Source: Membranipora membranacea (lineage: Eukaryota > Bryozoa > Gymnolaemata > Cheilostomatida > Membraniporidae). Taken from it: DNA of 60,000 nucleotides. The notes beneath the pieces were generated by a model that was given only the letters and a program-made list of their open reading frames with translations, ran no database searches and was not told where the DNA came from. The DNA is taken from positions 12,650,001 through 12,710,000 of the forward strand of contig OU612075.1 of the NCBI GenBank assembly GCA_914767715.1, in the 5' to 3' direction. Positions within the stretch are counted from its first letter, which is position 1, and the number at the start of each line of letters is the position of its first letter. A program made the position numbers and the translations under genes. Positions 13,201 to 20,978 of the stretch are shown piece by piece.

Positions 13201-16200
13201 GAGGCCTTCCCGAAAACGCTCACATCAAGCCAGGCTAACGTTTTGTGACGTCAGAGAGCTGTTTGAGTGATCAGCCTATTGTAAAATCAAAACAAACAGA
13301 GCTATCTTGTATTCAATACAGCAGAAAATCCATGGTGCTGAATTTCATTTTCCACTATGAGCCTATGCACCCACATCTCAATTGCAACCTCATGGAAGGG
13401 CACTGGCATCCCCATCCCCAAATTTGAGATATGATGGTCTAAAAAGTCAGCTTATTTGTGTGATTTCTGCAAATGTAGGTCAACACAGAGCACCAAACTA
13501 AGGCTATATTGTGTAGTAAGGTATTCTATGAAAGGCCCCCATTGAATACAATACTCCACTGAGATCCACTGGCTAAGTAAACAAACTTGGAATTTTATAT
13601 TACAACAAGCACGGCGGTGTGTGTGTGCGCTCGATTGAGAATAAATGACACTACTACAAACTGAGGTAAGACGCAGGTCAGATAATAAAATAATCCAGCG
13701 ATAGCTGAGTCATCGGCTGCGTGAAGTTAGTGAAAATAAGGCGAAGGGAAAGGAGATCAAGAATTTTTAGACTTTAGCATTCCAATATGTTATTGCTTTA
13801 GACTTTAGATAAAGCTTTAGTCATTAACTGTGTTACTGTTCTCATATTCTTAAAACTGACCAGCTTATAGTATGCCTTATGTATAATTATGTGAACTTGA
13901 CTAAAAACTTTCGGTGAGGACCTGCTGTTTGCTGTTTGCTATTTATAATTGGAGATTTTTAATTGATAAAACTTTATCTGCAGACAAAAATTCTATGTGA
14001 TGATAAAATTCTAAATAATGTGCTGGGTAGATGGCGAGCCGAGGTAAATCCCGAAAATTCTGTGCTGCGGCTAACTGTGACAAAGATTCTTGATTTTTTG
14101 TAAAAAATGGCCAGAACAAAAAACATCAACCAAGACACAAATTTTTGCTGGTTATGTAAATCAAAATCTATTGGTCATCAATTATTGTAATGTCCATTGA
14201 AATATTATTGTCATTCCGCTTGAGAAACAAGCCTACCTCTGCATGCATATCCTCCACGGTCAGTTCTTGTGAAGAAACATATTCCTTCCCCATCAGTAGC
14301 CTGCCCTATTCCCTAGAATGGCCCCAAAAGCTTAATTTTCTGAATCAACAGATTCGTCACTTAGATAATATCAGTTTTCTGACGACATTATTGCCATCGA
14401 AATATTTTGCCCAAAACTAAGGATCGTAAATTTAATAACGTGTGTTGAATAATGTTAGACAAATTGATCGTCGCTAATAAACTAACTCTGGCTTTGTGGA
14501 TTGGGGCTTGTATCATTCTATGGTCATGGATGTTTATATGATGAGCATATCACAGAGTAAAGATATATCCTTACTCTGTGAGCATATTTTGCAGTCATCG
14601 ATGAGGTAATTTATTATGAGCCGCAATAATGTTTGTTTTGACAGCAATGTGATATTTTATGTGGGGAGAGCCTTGTCAAAGATTATAAAACATTGGCCAT
14701 GTAGGCATAACCGCATCCACTAGGATACTGTGTGTAGTCAACAGAGATGTTGATGCGTGACCTATTTAGCTAAAGTTGTTGAGAATTTCTATCAACACAG
14801 CGCACTAACAGCTCTGTGACGTCAAATATCACACCCTTTTCAGGGTTAATTTTATGCGAGCGTTTTTAGGAAGGCCTCTACTGCGATAGATATATAATGC
14901 ACTTAGAGTGGACCAATTTTTTAACGAAGCATATCATTACGGAGGTGAAGAATCAGAGAATAATGTGATGCATAAGTAATATTGAGCCACCTAGTGGTTT
15001 AAGGGGTTACAGTTCATTTTCTATGCGTTGAGATCAATTTTTGAGGAAAAGAATATTTTCCGCATTTTCCAAAAAAAATATTTTTTCGATTGATTTTCAT
15101 CAAAAACACTCATATGATACAGTGGTGATGTCTCAATGTCTTTCCAGTAGTTTTTTTAGCATCATCATGAAATTCAAGGTAAAAATCGATTTTCCGCATT
15201 TTCGAAAACGCAGAAAACGCTTTTCCGCGATGATTTTCCGCCTTTCCGCGTTTTCCAGAACCCGAAGGTACAGTGTGTTTCTTAATATGTAGTGCATCAA
15301 ACTGTCTGTCAATATTGTGCAGTTTTATGCAAGAAGCTAAATACAACAAATGTTTGAAACTTGGTCTTTCACATATTACTAAATCCATAACAAGCTTTGA
15401 TGGTAACTGATTGAGGTCAAAATTAGGGAAAACTGTCATATTTATATCTACTTTTTTTGAATAACAAAATACTGGCTAGACTAGACCTAGCTTGGTTCAC
15501 TCTTAAGAGTGATAGATGGTATGTCAGCCCCTGTCAGCATTGATAATTGGAGAAGCTTAATGTCTTGCAAGAGGCACAGATTGGCACCACCCAGGAATCC
15601 TTTGTTTAATTAGACGATCATAGCAGGTTATTGTGATATTGCCAGTACTTAAGTTTCAATAGAAATTAAAATACTTTGTTTGGTTGTAGAAAAAGAGACA
15701 GATGGCCATAGAACACAGAGATAATGCTCCGAAATCTTATGCAGTCAACAACGGTAAGCTGCTAGCATTCCTCATACCATTCAAAAGTTGATGGTTTCAA
15801 TAATCATAGTTTTATACAGCTACTGCTAGTCATCATGAGGTGCTATTATAAGATAGAAAACAAAATAATTTTTGTTGTTGGTAGTCGTCCTCTTATTTAT
15901 TGCGAGGCGATAACTCAGAAAGGAATGTGAGACTAATCAACACATCACAAAACTCAGTTGGATGCTTATATAAACATGAATTTCCCTCCCTGTAGGGTAT
16001 AAATTGTGCGGGTTTGGTTATAAAGATAATTCTCCTATCAAACTGCCTTGACTTTTATTTATATAGTTTTGAAATTGGTAACAAAACTCACAAAAAAGTT
16101 ACCTTTCTATAACTCCTTTCTATAACACTAATTACTTTTATAACTACAGGTTATGAAATGACAATACCAAATCAGCATGCACCGACACACACACAGTTAC

Positions 16201-16223
16201 CAGAACTCACTACAAAGCACTGA
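4124..16223 (+). CDS. IgGFc-binding-type type I membrane protein, 5' partial (16 exons)
   Basis: Joined exons: 4124-4263, 4674-4823, 5359-5464, 6316-6453, 6762-6782, 7101-7196, 7511-7660, 8045-8212, 8970-9084, 9411-9537, 9836-9995, 10713-10850, 11162-11362, 11618-11724, 15690-15753, 16150-16223. All phases agree, giving 650 visible residues plus TGA. The ectodomain (about 1-456) resembles the N-terminal IgGFc-binding domain of FCGBP-like proteins: segments such as GTEFVFAF, VLPVDVLGTEYLIPAW, AATQDNTTV, PVAV, HLVEMIPPTSTLGREF and YGF-type ends occur in the family order. Then come an Asp-rich repeat (457-505), a Thr/Ala stalk (about 510-545), a transmembrane helix (578-599) and a 45-residue basic tail with two tyrosines. 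Neither the von Willebrand D domains typical of vertebrate FCGBP nor a signal-peptide exon is visible; the latter should lie upstream. A surface adhesion or immune role is inferred from the family only. Confidence 0.85.
4674..4823 (+). CDS. IgGFc-type gene exon: EATVKAG...VVYASNKQ
   Basis: 150 nt, phase 0 to 0, acceptor gattcaag, donor gtaggg. It encodes 50 residues including IFSYTIPDSYR and FIYASDEIVVYASNK, matching the beta-strand pattern before the conserved VLPVDVLGTEY block of this family. Confidence 0.9.
5359..5464 (+). CDS. IgGFc-type gene exon with VLPVDVLGTEYLIPAW
   Basis: 106 nt, phase 0 to 1, acceptor cgtttgtag, donor gtaagc. It carries the most recognisable IgGFc-binding-domain motif, a PVDVLGTEY-like block, which fixes the frame and strand. 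Confidence 0.92.
6316..6453 (+). CDS. IgGFc-type gene exon: VIAATQDNTTVSV
   Basis: 138 nt, phase 1 to 1, acceptor tgttacag, donor gtaagac. The AATQDNTTV strand and the LNRGEVLQYLS segment are typical of the domain. NTT is a glycosylation sequon. Confidence 0.92.
6762..6782 (+). CDS. IgGFc-type gene 21-nt microexon (DLLNKIN)
   Basis: 21 nt between acceptor ttcatttgtag and donor gtatgt, phase 1 to 1. Inclusion or skipping both keep the frame. Its length and phase fit both neighbours, but there is no family motif to confirm it. Confidence 0.5.
7101..7196 (+). CDS. IgGFc-type gene exon: GITTTAPPR...KPVAVTA
   Basis: 96 nt, phase 1 to 1, acceptor gatattttag, donor gtaatc. It encodes a Thr/Pro linker and a VVTSNKPVAV strand seen in the family (the S-x-KPVAV pattern). 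Confidence 0.9.
7407..7428 (+). other. Candidate 22-nt frame-breaking microexon
   Basis: A strong pyrimidine-rich acceptor (ttcttcctctctctag) and a donor (gtaagg) flank 22 nt between the exons at 7101 and 7511. Both neighbours are phase 1, so including it shifts the frame. It could be a poison exon or chance splice-like sequence. Confidence 0.25.
7511..7660 (+). CDS. IgGFc-type gene exon: HLVEMIPPTSTLGREF
   Basis: 150 nt, phase 1 to 1, acceptor ctccttgtag, donor gtaaag. It contains HLVEMIPPTSTLGREFLT and RKGDAFRIV, the second hallmark block of IgGFc-binding domains. Confidence 0.93.
8045..8212 (+). CDS. IgGFc-type gene exon: ASANNTTVTTF...PVIVAQYTQS
   Basis: 168 nt, phase 1 to 1, acceptor attttctag, donor gtatgt. 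The NNTTV and SGPVIVAQY segments match the expected order after the GREF block. It is followed directly by a long tetranucleotide repeat in the intron. Confidence 0.93.
8268..8475. repeat. Tetranucleotide repeat (TTTA/TTCA)n
   Basis: About 200 bp of imperfect tttattcattcattta-type repeats in the intron after the exon ending at 8,212. Confidence 0.95.
8517..8750 (+). mobile_element. tRNA-derived SINE
   Basis: A box A-like GGCTCAGTTAATTAGAGC (8,526-8,543) and box B GGTTCAGATCC (8,579-8,589) are spaced as in a tRNA gene. A non-tRNA body and a ttaattaaag-type tail follow. The tRNA part would not fold into a clean cloverleaf, so it is a SINE head rather than a functional tRNA gene. Confidence 0.7.
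8970..9084 (+). CDS. IgGFc-type gene exon: SDPMMTLVTPKEQYGNYYTF
   Basis: 115 nt, phase 1 to 2, acceptor tgtcttacag, donor gtagaa. GSDPMMTLVTPKEQY is the family's GDPAM...P..QY block. Confidence 0.93.
9411..9537 (+). CDS. IgGFc-type gene exon: NYVNIIIKSAQTDGVLLDG
   Basis: 127 nt, phase 2 to 0, acceptor aatctttcag, donor gttagt. It encodes the NYVNIII strand and the DGVLLDG turn of the domain. Confidence 0.9.
9836..9995 (+). CDS. IgGFc-type gene exon ending the domain (YGQMEHESYGFPA)
   Basis: 160 nt, phase 0 to 1, acceptor cttacgcag, donor gtatg. The H-x-I-Y-H...F-x-A-x-x-YGQ...SYG-x-PAG pattern is the usual C-terminal end of the IgGFc-binding-type domain. Confidence 0.93.
10236..10603 (+). 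mobile_element. tRNA-derived SINE with short-repeat tail
   Basis: A box A-like TGATAGCGCAAATGGTCA (10,243-10,260) and box B GGTTCAATTCC (10,290-10,300) are followed by an unrelated body. The 3' end carries (gacaa)n-type repeats near 10,579-10,597. It lies in the intron before the Asp-rich exon. Confidence 0.7.
10713..10850 (+). CDS. IgGFc-type gene exon: Asp-rich calcium-binding-like repeat
   Basis: 138 nt, phase 1 to 1, acceptor cttcattctag, donor gtatgt. It encodes a Cys-containing lead (YCTPSNWTASDG) and two loops, GLDNDCDNLIDEE and GIDDDGDGLIDED; the last residues come from the next exon. Dense DxDxDG-like Asp positions suggest Ca2+ binding, as in similar repeats of invertebrate extracellular proteins. 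Confidence 0.9.
11162..11362 (+). CDS. IgGFc-type gene exon: Thr-rich stalk
   Basis: 201 nt, phase 1 to 1, acceptor tcatttttag, donor gtagta. It completes the Asp-rich repeat (DEDV) and then encodes a Thr/Ser/Ala run from ACA/ACT codons, a probable O-glycosylated stalk of slippage-prone sequence. A Lys/Gly-rich segment follows. An earlier possible donor (CCAG|gttcca near 11,292) would also keep phase but is weaker. Confidence 0.85.
11618..11724 (+). CDS. IgGFc-type gene exon: transmembrane helix
   Basis: 107 nt, phase 1 to 0, acceptor tgttttgtag, donor gtacag. It encodes LILYIVPSVAGLILIILG and then VGGR: about 22 hydrophobic residues stopped by Arg, consistent with a single-pass type I anchor. 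The donor lies inside the target-site duplication of the transposon inserted immediately downstream. Confidence 0.92.
11731..15264. mobile_element. 3.5-kb foldback (MULE-like) non-autonomous DNA transposon
   Basis: The left end starts CGGGTTCTGGAAAACG, and the right end ends in its reverse complement followed by matching inverted sequence for about 300 bp. The 9-bp direct repeat aaggtacag flanks it at 11,722-11,730 and 15,265-15,273. Inside are four tandem ~290-320-bp units and a second inner inverted pair (about 13,081-13,260 with 14,810-15,000). No transposase-length ORF is present. Nine-bp duplications plus long inverted ends are typical of Mutator/foldback elements. Confidence 0.85.
11850..12980. 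repeat. Four tandem 290-320-bp units inside the foldback element
   Basis: The landmark catccccatcttttaacggc recurs at about 11,951, 12,271, 12,560 and 12,879. Each unit contains GCGGAAAATCGTTTTCCGC-type short palindromes and the tttcatgatgatgctaaaaa block. Confidence 0.9.
15690..15753 (+). CDS. IgGFc-type gene exon: juxtamembrane cytoplasmic tail
   Basis: 64 nt, phase 0 to 1, acceptor tggttgtag, donor gtaagc. KKRQMAIEHRDNAPKSYAVNN gives a basic stop-transfer start and one tail tyrosine. Confidence 0.85.
16150..16223 (+). CDS. IgGFc-type gene terminal exon
   Basis: 74 nt, acceptor ataactacag, stop TGA at 16221-16223. It encodes GYEMTIPNQHAPTHTQLPEL and four more residues. The stop codon lies in the first unit of a 17-bp minisatellite, so unit changes could alter the C terminus. 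No canonical ITIM is seen around either tail tyrosine. Confidence 0.85.
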
Positions 16224-16297
16224 TATCTACAATGCACTGATATCTACAAAGCACTGATATCTACAAAGCACTGATATCTACTGATATCTGATATCTA
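16207..16297. repeat. 17-bp minisatellite spanning the stop codon
   Basis: About four units of acaaagcactgatatct are followed by partial gatatct units. The first unit supplies the final Thr-Lys-His codons and the TGA. Confidence 0.9.
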
Positions 16298-16442
16298 TAT
16301 GAGAAGCACATCAAATACCTCATACAGCAATGACATTCATTAATCGCAAAAAAATTTATATAAGTGATCAATGCAATTAATCTTGAATGATTCCATCTAG
16401 CCAAACTAATAATAAGATTTGTCCAATAGGTATTCAAATTAT

Positions 16443-16530
16443 TTCAAATTCACTCTTAACAGTAATATTGTTTTATGATATGCTGGATACTCGATGAGAG
16501 TATTGATATTGACAATTGTGCTGTCTGCAG
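16443..16530. repeat. Sequence homologous to the start of the window (61-148)
   Basis: Both contain atgatatgc-ggata and ttgatattgacaat-gtgctg-ctgcag in the same order with few changes. The DNA downstream of this gene therefore resembles the DNA upstream of it. Confidence 0.75.
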
Positions 16531-17767
16531 ATAAGTATTTGAACAATGTTCTGCATCTGATAAAGCCTAGATTTCTGCAGCTGCAATAGCAATGTTTCTT
16601 TTATTATTAGTTAAAGTTAAACTACAGAATCTGTTATGCGAAATACATTATCTTAAATTGTGTCTTTGCCCTAGTACTTATTCTGGATGAGTCATGATGC
16701 CAAAGGCAAAATTCACTAATTCGTGTCACTTGCCTAACTTTGGATCAGAAAACCTTGGTCAGACCCATCACACAAGAAATTCAAGCGTTACTCCCAGCTG
16801 TTGATCAATGGCATAAACTGATCAGCATGATGCAGAATTTAAATAGCTTACCGAACAAACACAAGCTTTTCTAACTATCATGACTCGTCCATTGTAAAAT
16901 TTGCGATACCCGATTTACAGCAATTATCAGCTTGTTCAACATCCTTGTCCAATGTTTGATTGCAGTCATTAGCTAATTTTCAACCCAAGTATGATGTTTG
17001 GTAAGAACACGGCCCTGCAGAGCTGTGATTGCACAGGGTTTGATGCTTAGACCATCAGCATGTTCAGTGGTGGCTCCTGATAATATCGTGCTGGGTCGCT
17101 ATGCTACAAAGTGGATTCAATACAGAAGCAGCACAGTATCAAATCTTACAGTGTAACATCTTACTTCACATTTAGTCAGTCTGCTGTAATACAACTAGGT
17201 TGGAGCAAGGAGGTAAAGAGTATTAGGTGAGTGAAAGTACATAGCAAGTCTGCAAACTTTTGTCAATTTTCTCTGCATGTAATCCATGTCAGAATATGGT
17301 AAGTTCTACTGAGGTTCAGAGCTCGGGACAAATAGTAGGGAACTGAGTGGATTCTTGTCTAAACGTTTTGGATTTTAACTTGAATGTATGTTGTAAAATT
17401 CTAATAGGGTTGTCTTTAATGACCGTTGAAATGATAACTGCTAGGATATGGGAGAAACTGAGTGTGCGAAACACCTAGTTCGAACAGGTAAGAATCAGAA
17501 TATTAGGACATACAGTGGAGTACATAATATGATTACTACTTCACAGGCTCTCTGCTCGAAACCATGACCCAAGTGTAACATCAATAGTTTAAATCTTTCT
17601 ATTTCATTTGCAGTGGATGGCACAGCACAGTTGGATATTTATAACTCACACTTATTTTGTCCAGAACCTGATAGATATTTGTGCTTTAAAAATCTACGAC
17701 AAGCTCGGAAAATATCAGTCTGCAAATTGATCCGTTTTCAGTACAGATCAGCATTTTGTTACAATTG
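16531..17767. other. Intergenic, no feature recognised
   Basis: I see no coding exon, RNA gene or clear repeat here. Confidence 0.5.
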
Positions 17768-18315
17768 TGTGCTGCCTCATTATATCATCATTTTCCAGCC
17801 TTGATACTACCTATTCCCAATCTGACCTCCCCGTAAGGACATTTATCTAAATGTCTGGTAGGTAGTATGGCAAGTACAAGTATTACGGCATGTCACCCAC
17901 TGCCAACATGTATGCTAAGCAACATATAAGATTAAAGTGAGAGCAAGTGTCCTCAACTGCAGTCGCTAGCAATCAAAATTGTTTTGGTTTTTTGGCTTAT
18001 TTTCATTTACTTGCCCAAATGTGTCATGCTTTCCAGTGTCTTAGGTCCCAACAATTTATTCCACAATTGTTTAACAAATGTCCATGAGTTTTATAGTTTA
18101 TGATTTTGTGCTGCTTCAATATATCATAAGTTTCCAGCTCTACTAATACCTAATCCCAATCTGACCTCTATTTATCTAAATGTCTTGTATGTAATGTGAC
18201 GCTTACAAGTATTACCACATGTTAATTGTTGCCACAATGTGAGCTAGGGTGCATAGAAGATAAAAGTGAGAGCAAGTGACTAGTAGGTCCTAAACTGCAA
18301 CCGCTAGCAAAGAGA
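17768..18315. repeat. Two diverged tandem copies of a ~338-bp unit
   Basis: About 17,768-17,975 and 18,106-18,315 match: gtgctgcctcattatatcat with gtgctgcttcaatatatcat, cccaatctgacctc, tttatctaaatgtct, agtgagagcaagtg and ctgcagtcgctagca. No coding sequence is seen in them. Confidence 0.8.
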
Positions 18316-18582
18316 GTTGATACAGCTTTGTCGCTCTTTTACATTTGTTTGTCCAAGGGGTATCAACAGCATCGTAGGTGCCAACTATTTTCAGCACAAT
18401 TTTATTAAGAAATACTAAGTTGTGGCTACAATGTGTAATGTCTATGCGTTAAAATAATCTTGTACAAAACAGAACACGTAATGAGCTATTTTTTTTATAG
18501 ATTAGGAAACAAAATTTGAATTGTTTCCCGATTCGTGCCTAACGATTTATCAGATACCACAGACCCGAGGTCTCTCATGCGG

Positions 18583-18594
18583 CCCCCCCCCCCC
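18583..18594. repeat. Poly-C tract (12)
   Basis: Uninterrupted run of C in AT-rich intergenic DNA. Confidence 0.95.
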
Positions 18595-18690
18595 AGTATG
18601 ATTTTAACAAATAAACATCATGGGGGATGTGTCAAGGCTACATAAAAACTTGAGAACACTCACCAGCCCAGCTTTTTGTGTTTTTTACAG

Positions 18691-18759
18691 GTGTACCAGT
18701 GATATGCAGCTATTGTACATTGTTGAACGGTATCAAAGTACTCTACTTTAAACACCGAG
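18691..18759 (+). other. Orphan exon-like open segment
   Basis: Acceptor gtgttttttacag, 69 nt open in phase 1 to 1 (GVPVICSYCTLLNGIKVLY...), donor gtacgc. No family is recognised and no partner exon was found. It may be chance. Confidence 0.15.
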
Positions 18760-19955
18760 GTACGCTGTAGACTGATGAGTTCTCTCACAGATAAGGAATG
18801 AGGTAAGTGTAACGTGTGGATCCGTGATGTGTTGAAGGTGTTATGCTGCAGAATTTACCTTTATAATTTAATTGCCAAGCCTAAGCCCTACATATAGCTT
18901 TTTGCTGTCGTACGCATGCAAGTTAACGTTTTGTTAACTAAATGGAATTGCGCAAAATTTCAAAGGGTATTGGTAGATCAGGAAGGATACCTTTGTTTAT
19001 ACAAAGGAGTTCTGATTCTGACAAAGATAATATTGTCATAGCCTTTGTTTCTCAAATAGCTTGAGCAGCTGGACAAAGCGTATTGTCACATGTCTCTCAG
19101 CGGAGAGAATGTCGAGACTGTATATATTTCATTGTCATGTTTCATGTTGGACAGTGGGTTGTTGATGTGAGAGAGTATTGCCTGTAAGCCAGGGAGGGTG
19201 GGAGGGGATATCCCAACCTCCACGATATAACCATGACACTTACTACATTACCATGTTGGTTGTGTGGCTGTCTTGAATTGTACTACCCATTTTATTACCA
19301 GAACGGAGAAAAAAGATCGAAGAAAGTGTTCAAGCCTCAATTATTTGTGCCAATTTATGAGTTATCTGCAGTTAACCAAATTTTTGAATTATTACTGTGT
19401 AGGAATTTTTATGATATTTTTGAGCCATCACCCCAGCAAATCCTGGTGGTCAGACGCTTGAATGATAAAACTTTCAAATCACCAAAGAGGACGATTGATT
19501 CATATATCATGCAAGGTATCACCGTTTGAAAACAGTGATCCATAAGAAAGCTTAGTAAAACAGCAACTGATAATTAAGATAGCTGTCCTTTATCATTTTA
19601 GATCTAAAGTTTAATCGTCCACCAAATCTAGAAAAATGTTCAAATATTTTCAAAATTAATTAACATGAGCGTGCTATCAAGATCTGCTACCACAGAACTT
19701 TCTGACAATCCTCATTAACCTGCTACTTTGTATGTTCAGGTCTACCAGATTGTAGCCAGAGTTTGATGTCACTAAAGAGGACTGAAATACTCAACTAGAA
19801 CACCAAAGTATATTGTGGACTGCATTTACAGATCTCAAGTAAGTTTGTAACAGTTTTATGATGTGATTGAAGTAATTTGGTGAGTTAGTAATTCCTACCT
19901 TAGTCCCTTAATTAGTACCTTAGTCCTACCTTAAACTATTGCCCTCATGACGCCA

Positions 19956-19971
19956 CCCCCCCCCCCCCCCC
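19956..19971. repeat. Poly-C tract (16)
   Basis: Uninterrupted C run in intergenic DNA. Confidence 0.95.
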
Positions 19972-20375
19972 TAAATTGCCCCCGGCCCGCAAAATTCCTT
20001 ATTGTATTTATTCTTAATAGGTACTTTAAACCCTGAAAACCTCGATTCTTTCGCATTGCCAATGAGATTCGATGAGTTGGTTTTTACGGTCTGACAAAAT
20101 TATTGTCCTTGGATGAAGAGATAAATAGCTTTATAGATACTCGAAAAGTTTTCTCTTTCCCCAGCACTATATGAAACAATTTTCTGATGATGCTGCCAAC
20201 AAGGATTAACTTGCTGCCAATAATCAAGATTAAATTATGTTTAAATACACTGACTACATAGTGCAGCACACACTCATGAATCGGTTAGCAAACTGAAATT
20301 GTCTTCTTGAAATTCCGAAGGACCTCACATCTCAGGCACACATTCATCTCCATTTCTTCTGTTTCTAGCCATTTT

Positions 20376-20514
20376 AGATGAATACGATGATGGCTCAAAT
20401 GATGTAAAGAGATCTCAACAAGCAATCAGCCATATAAAAGGGTCATCAACAACTGTAATTAACCATATCCTACCATTCACTACTTGCGATTCACAGTGGT
20501 TCGCATATTTGTAG
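20376..20514 (+). other. Orphan terminal-exon-like open segment
   Basis: Acceptor tctgtttctag is followed by about 45 open codons (ILDEYDDGSNDVKRSQQAIS, then NHILPF) to TAG. No homology is recognised, and no upstream partner exon could be defined between 18.7 and 20.3 kb. Confidence 0.2.
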
Positions 20515-20978
20515 GTAAAAATCTGAAGGGAAATTGTTATTTAATTTAATTTAATTTGTTTATTGTACATTTCTGTTATTATGACTTTTCTTACTGTGAC
20601 CTTCATTTGAAACAAAACTCCTAGACTTGACCTTGTACAAATTAAATGTGCCATTATATTATTTCAATATTATAATATTAAAATTAATATTTTTATTATA
20701 TTATAATTAATATTATATAATGACAATGCTGAAACATCTCAATGACATTCAAATACTGTTGGCTACTACATTTTTCATTTATTTTCTTAATTTGTGACTA
20801 TTACATGTTTTGTCATTTGGCAAACATATTACGTATAATAAAAGATTAAAGTTTTTGTTGTAATATGAAGGTGCATGAAATTTTTACCGCTAACAGTGCA
20901 CTGCTGTCCGTTTCCTGTCATCATCAAAAAATAATGTTAGGCTCCAATTCGGTGTAGTTAAGGAAAGTCATACGCTAT

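Larger units (their letters stand above)
18316..20978. other. Intergenic, mostly featureless
   Basis: Apart from two poly-C tracts and two weak exon-like segments, it holds an AT-rich palindromic patch at about 20,655-20,720 and a (TTTAA)n patch at about 20,540-20,560. A 98-codon ORF at 19,233-19,529 has no recognisable motif. Confidence 0.5.

Noticed and set aside
19233-19529. 98-codon ORF in intergenic DNA
   Set aside because: No recognisable domain, weak start context and no splice partners; this length is expected by chance in about 60 kb read in six frames.
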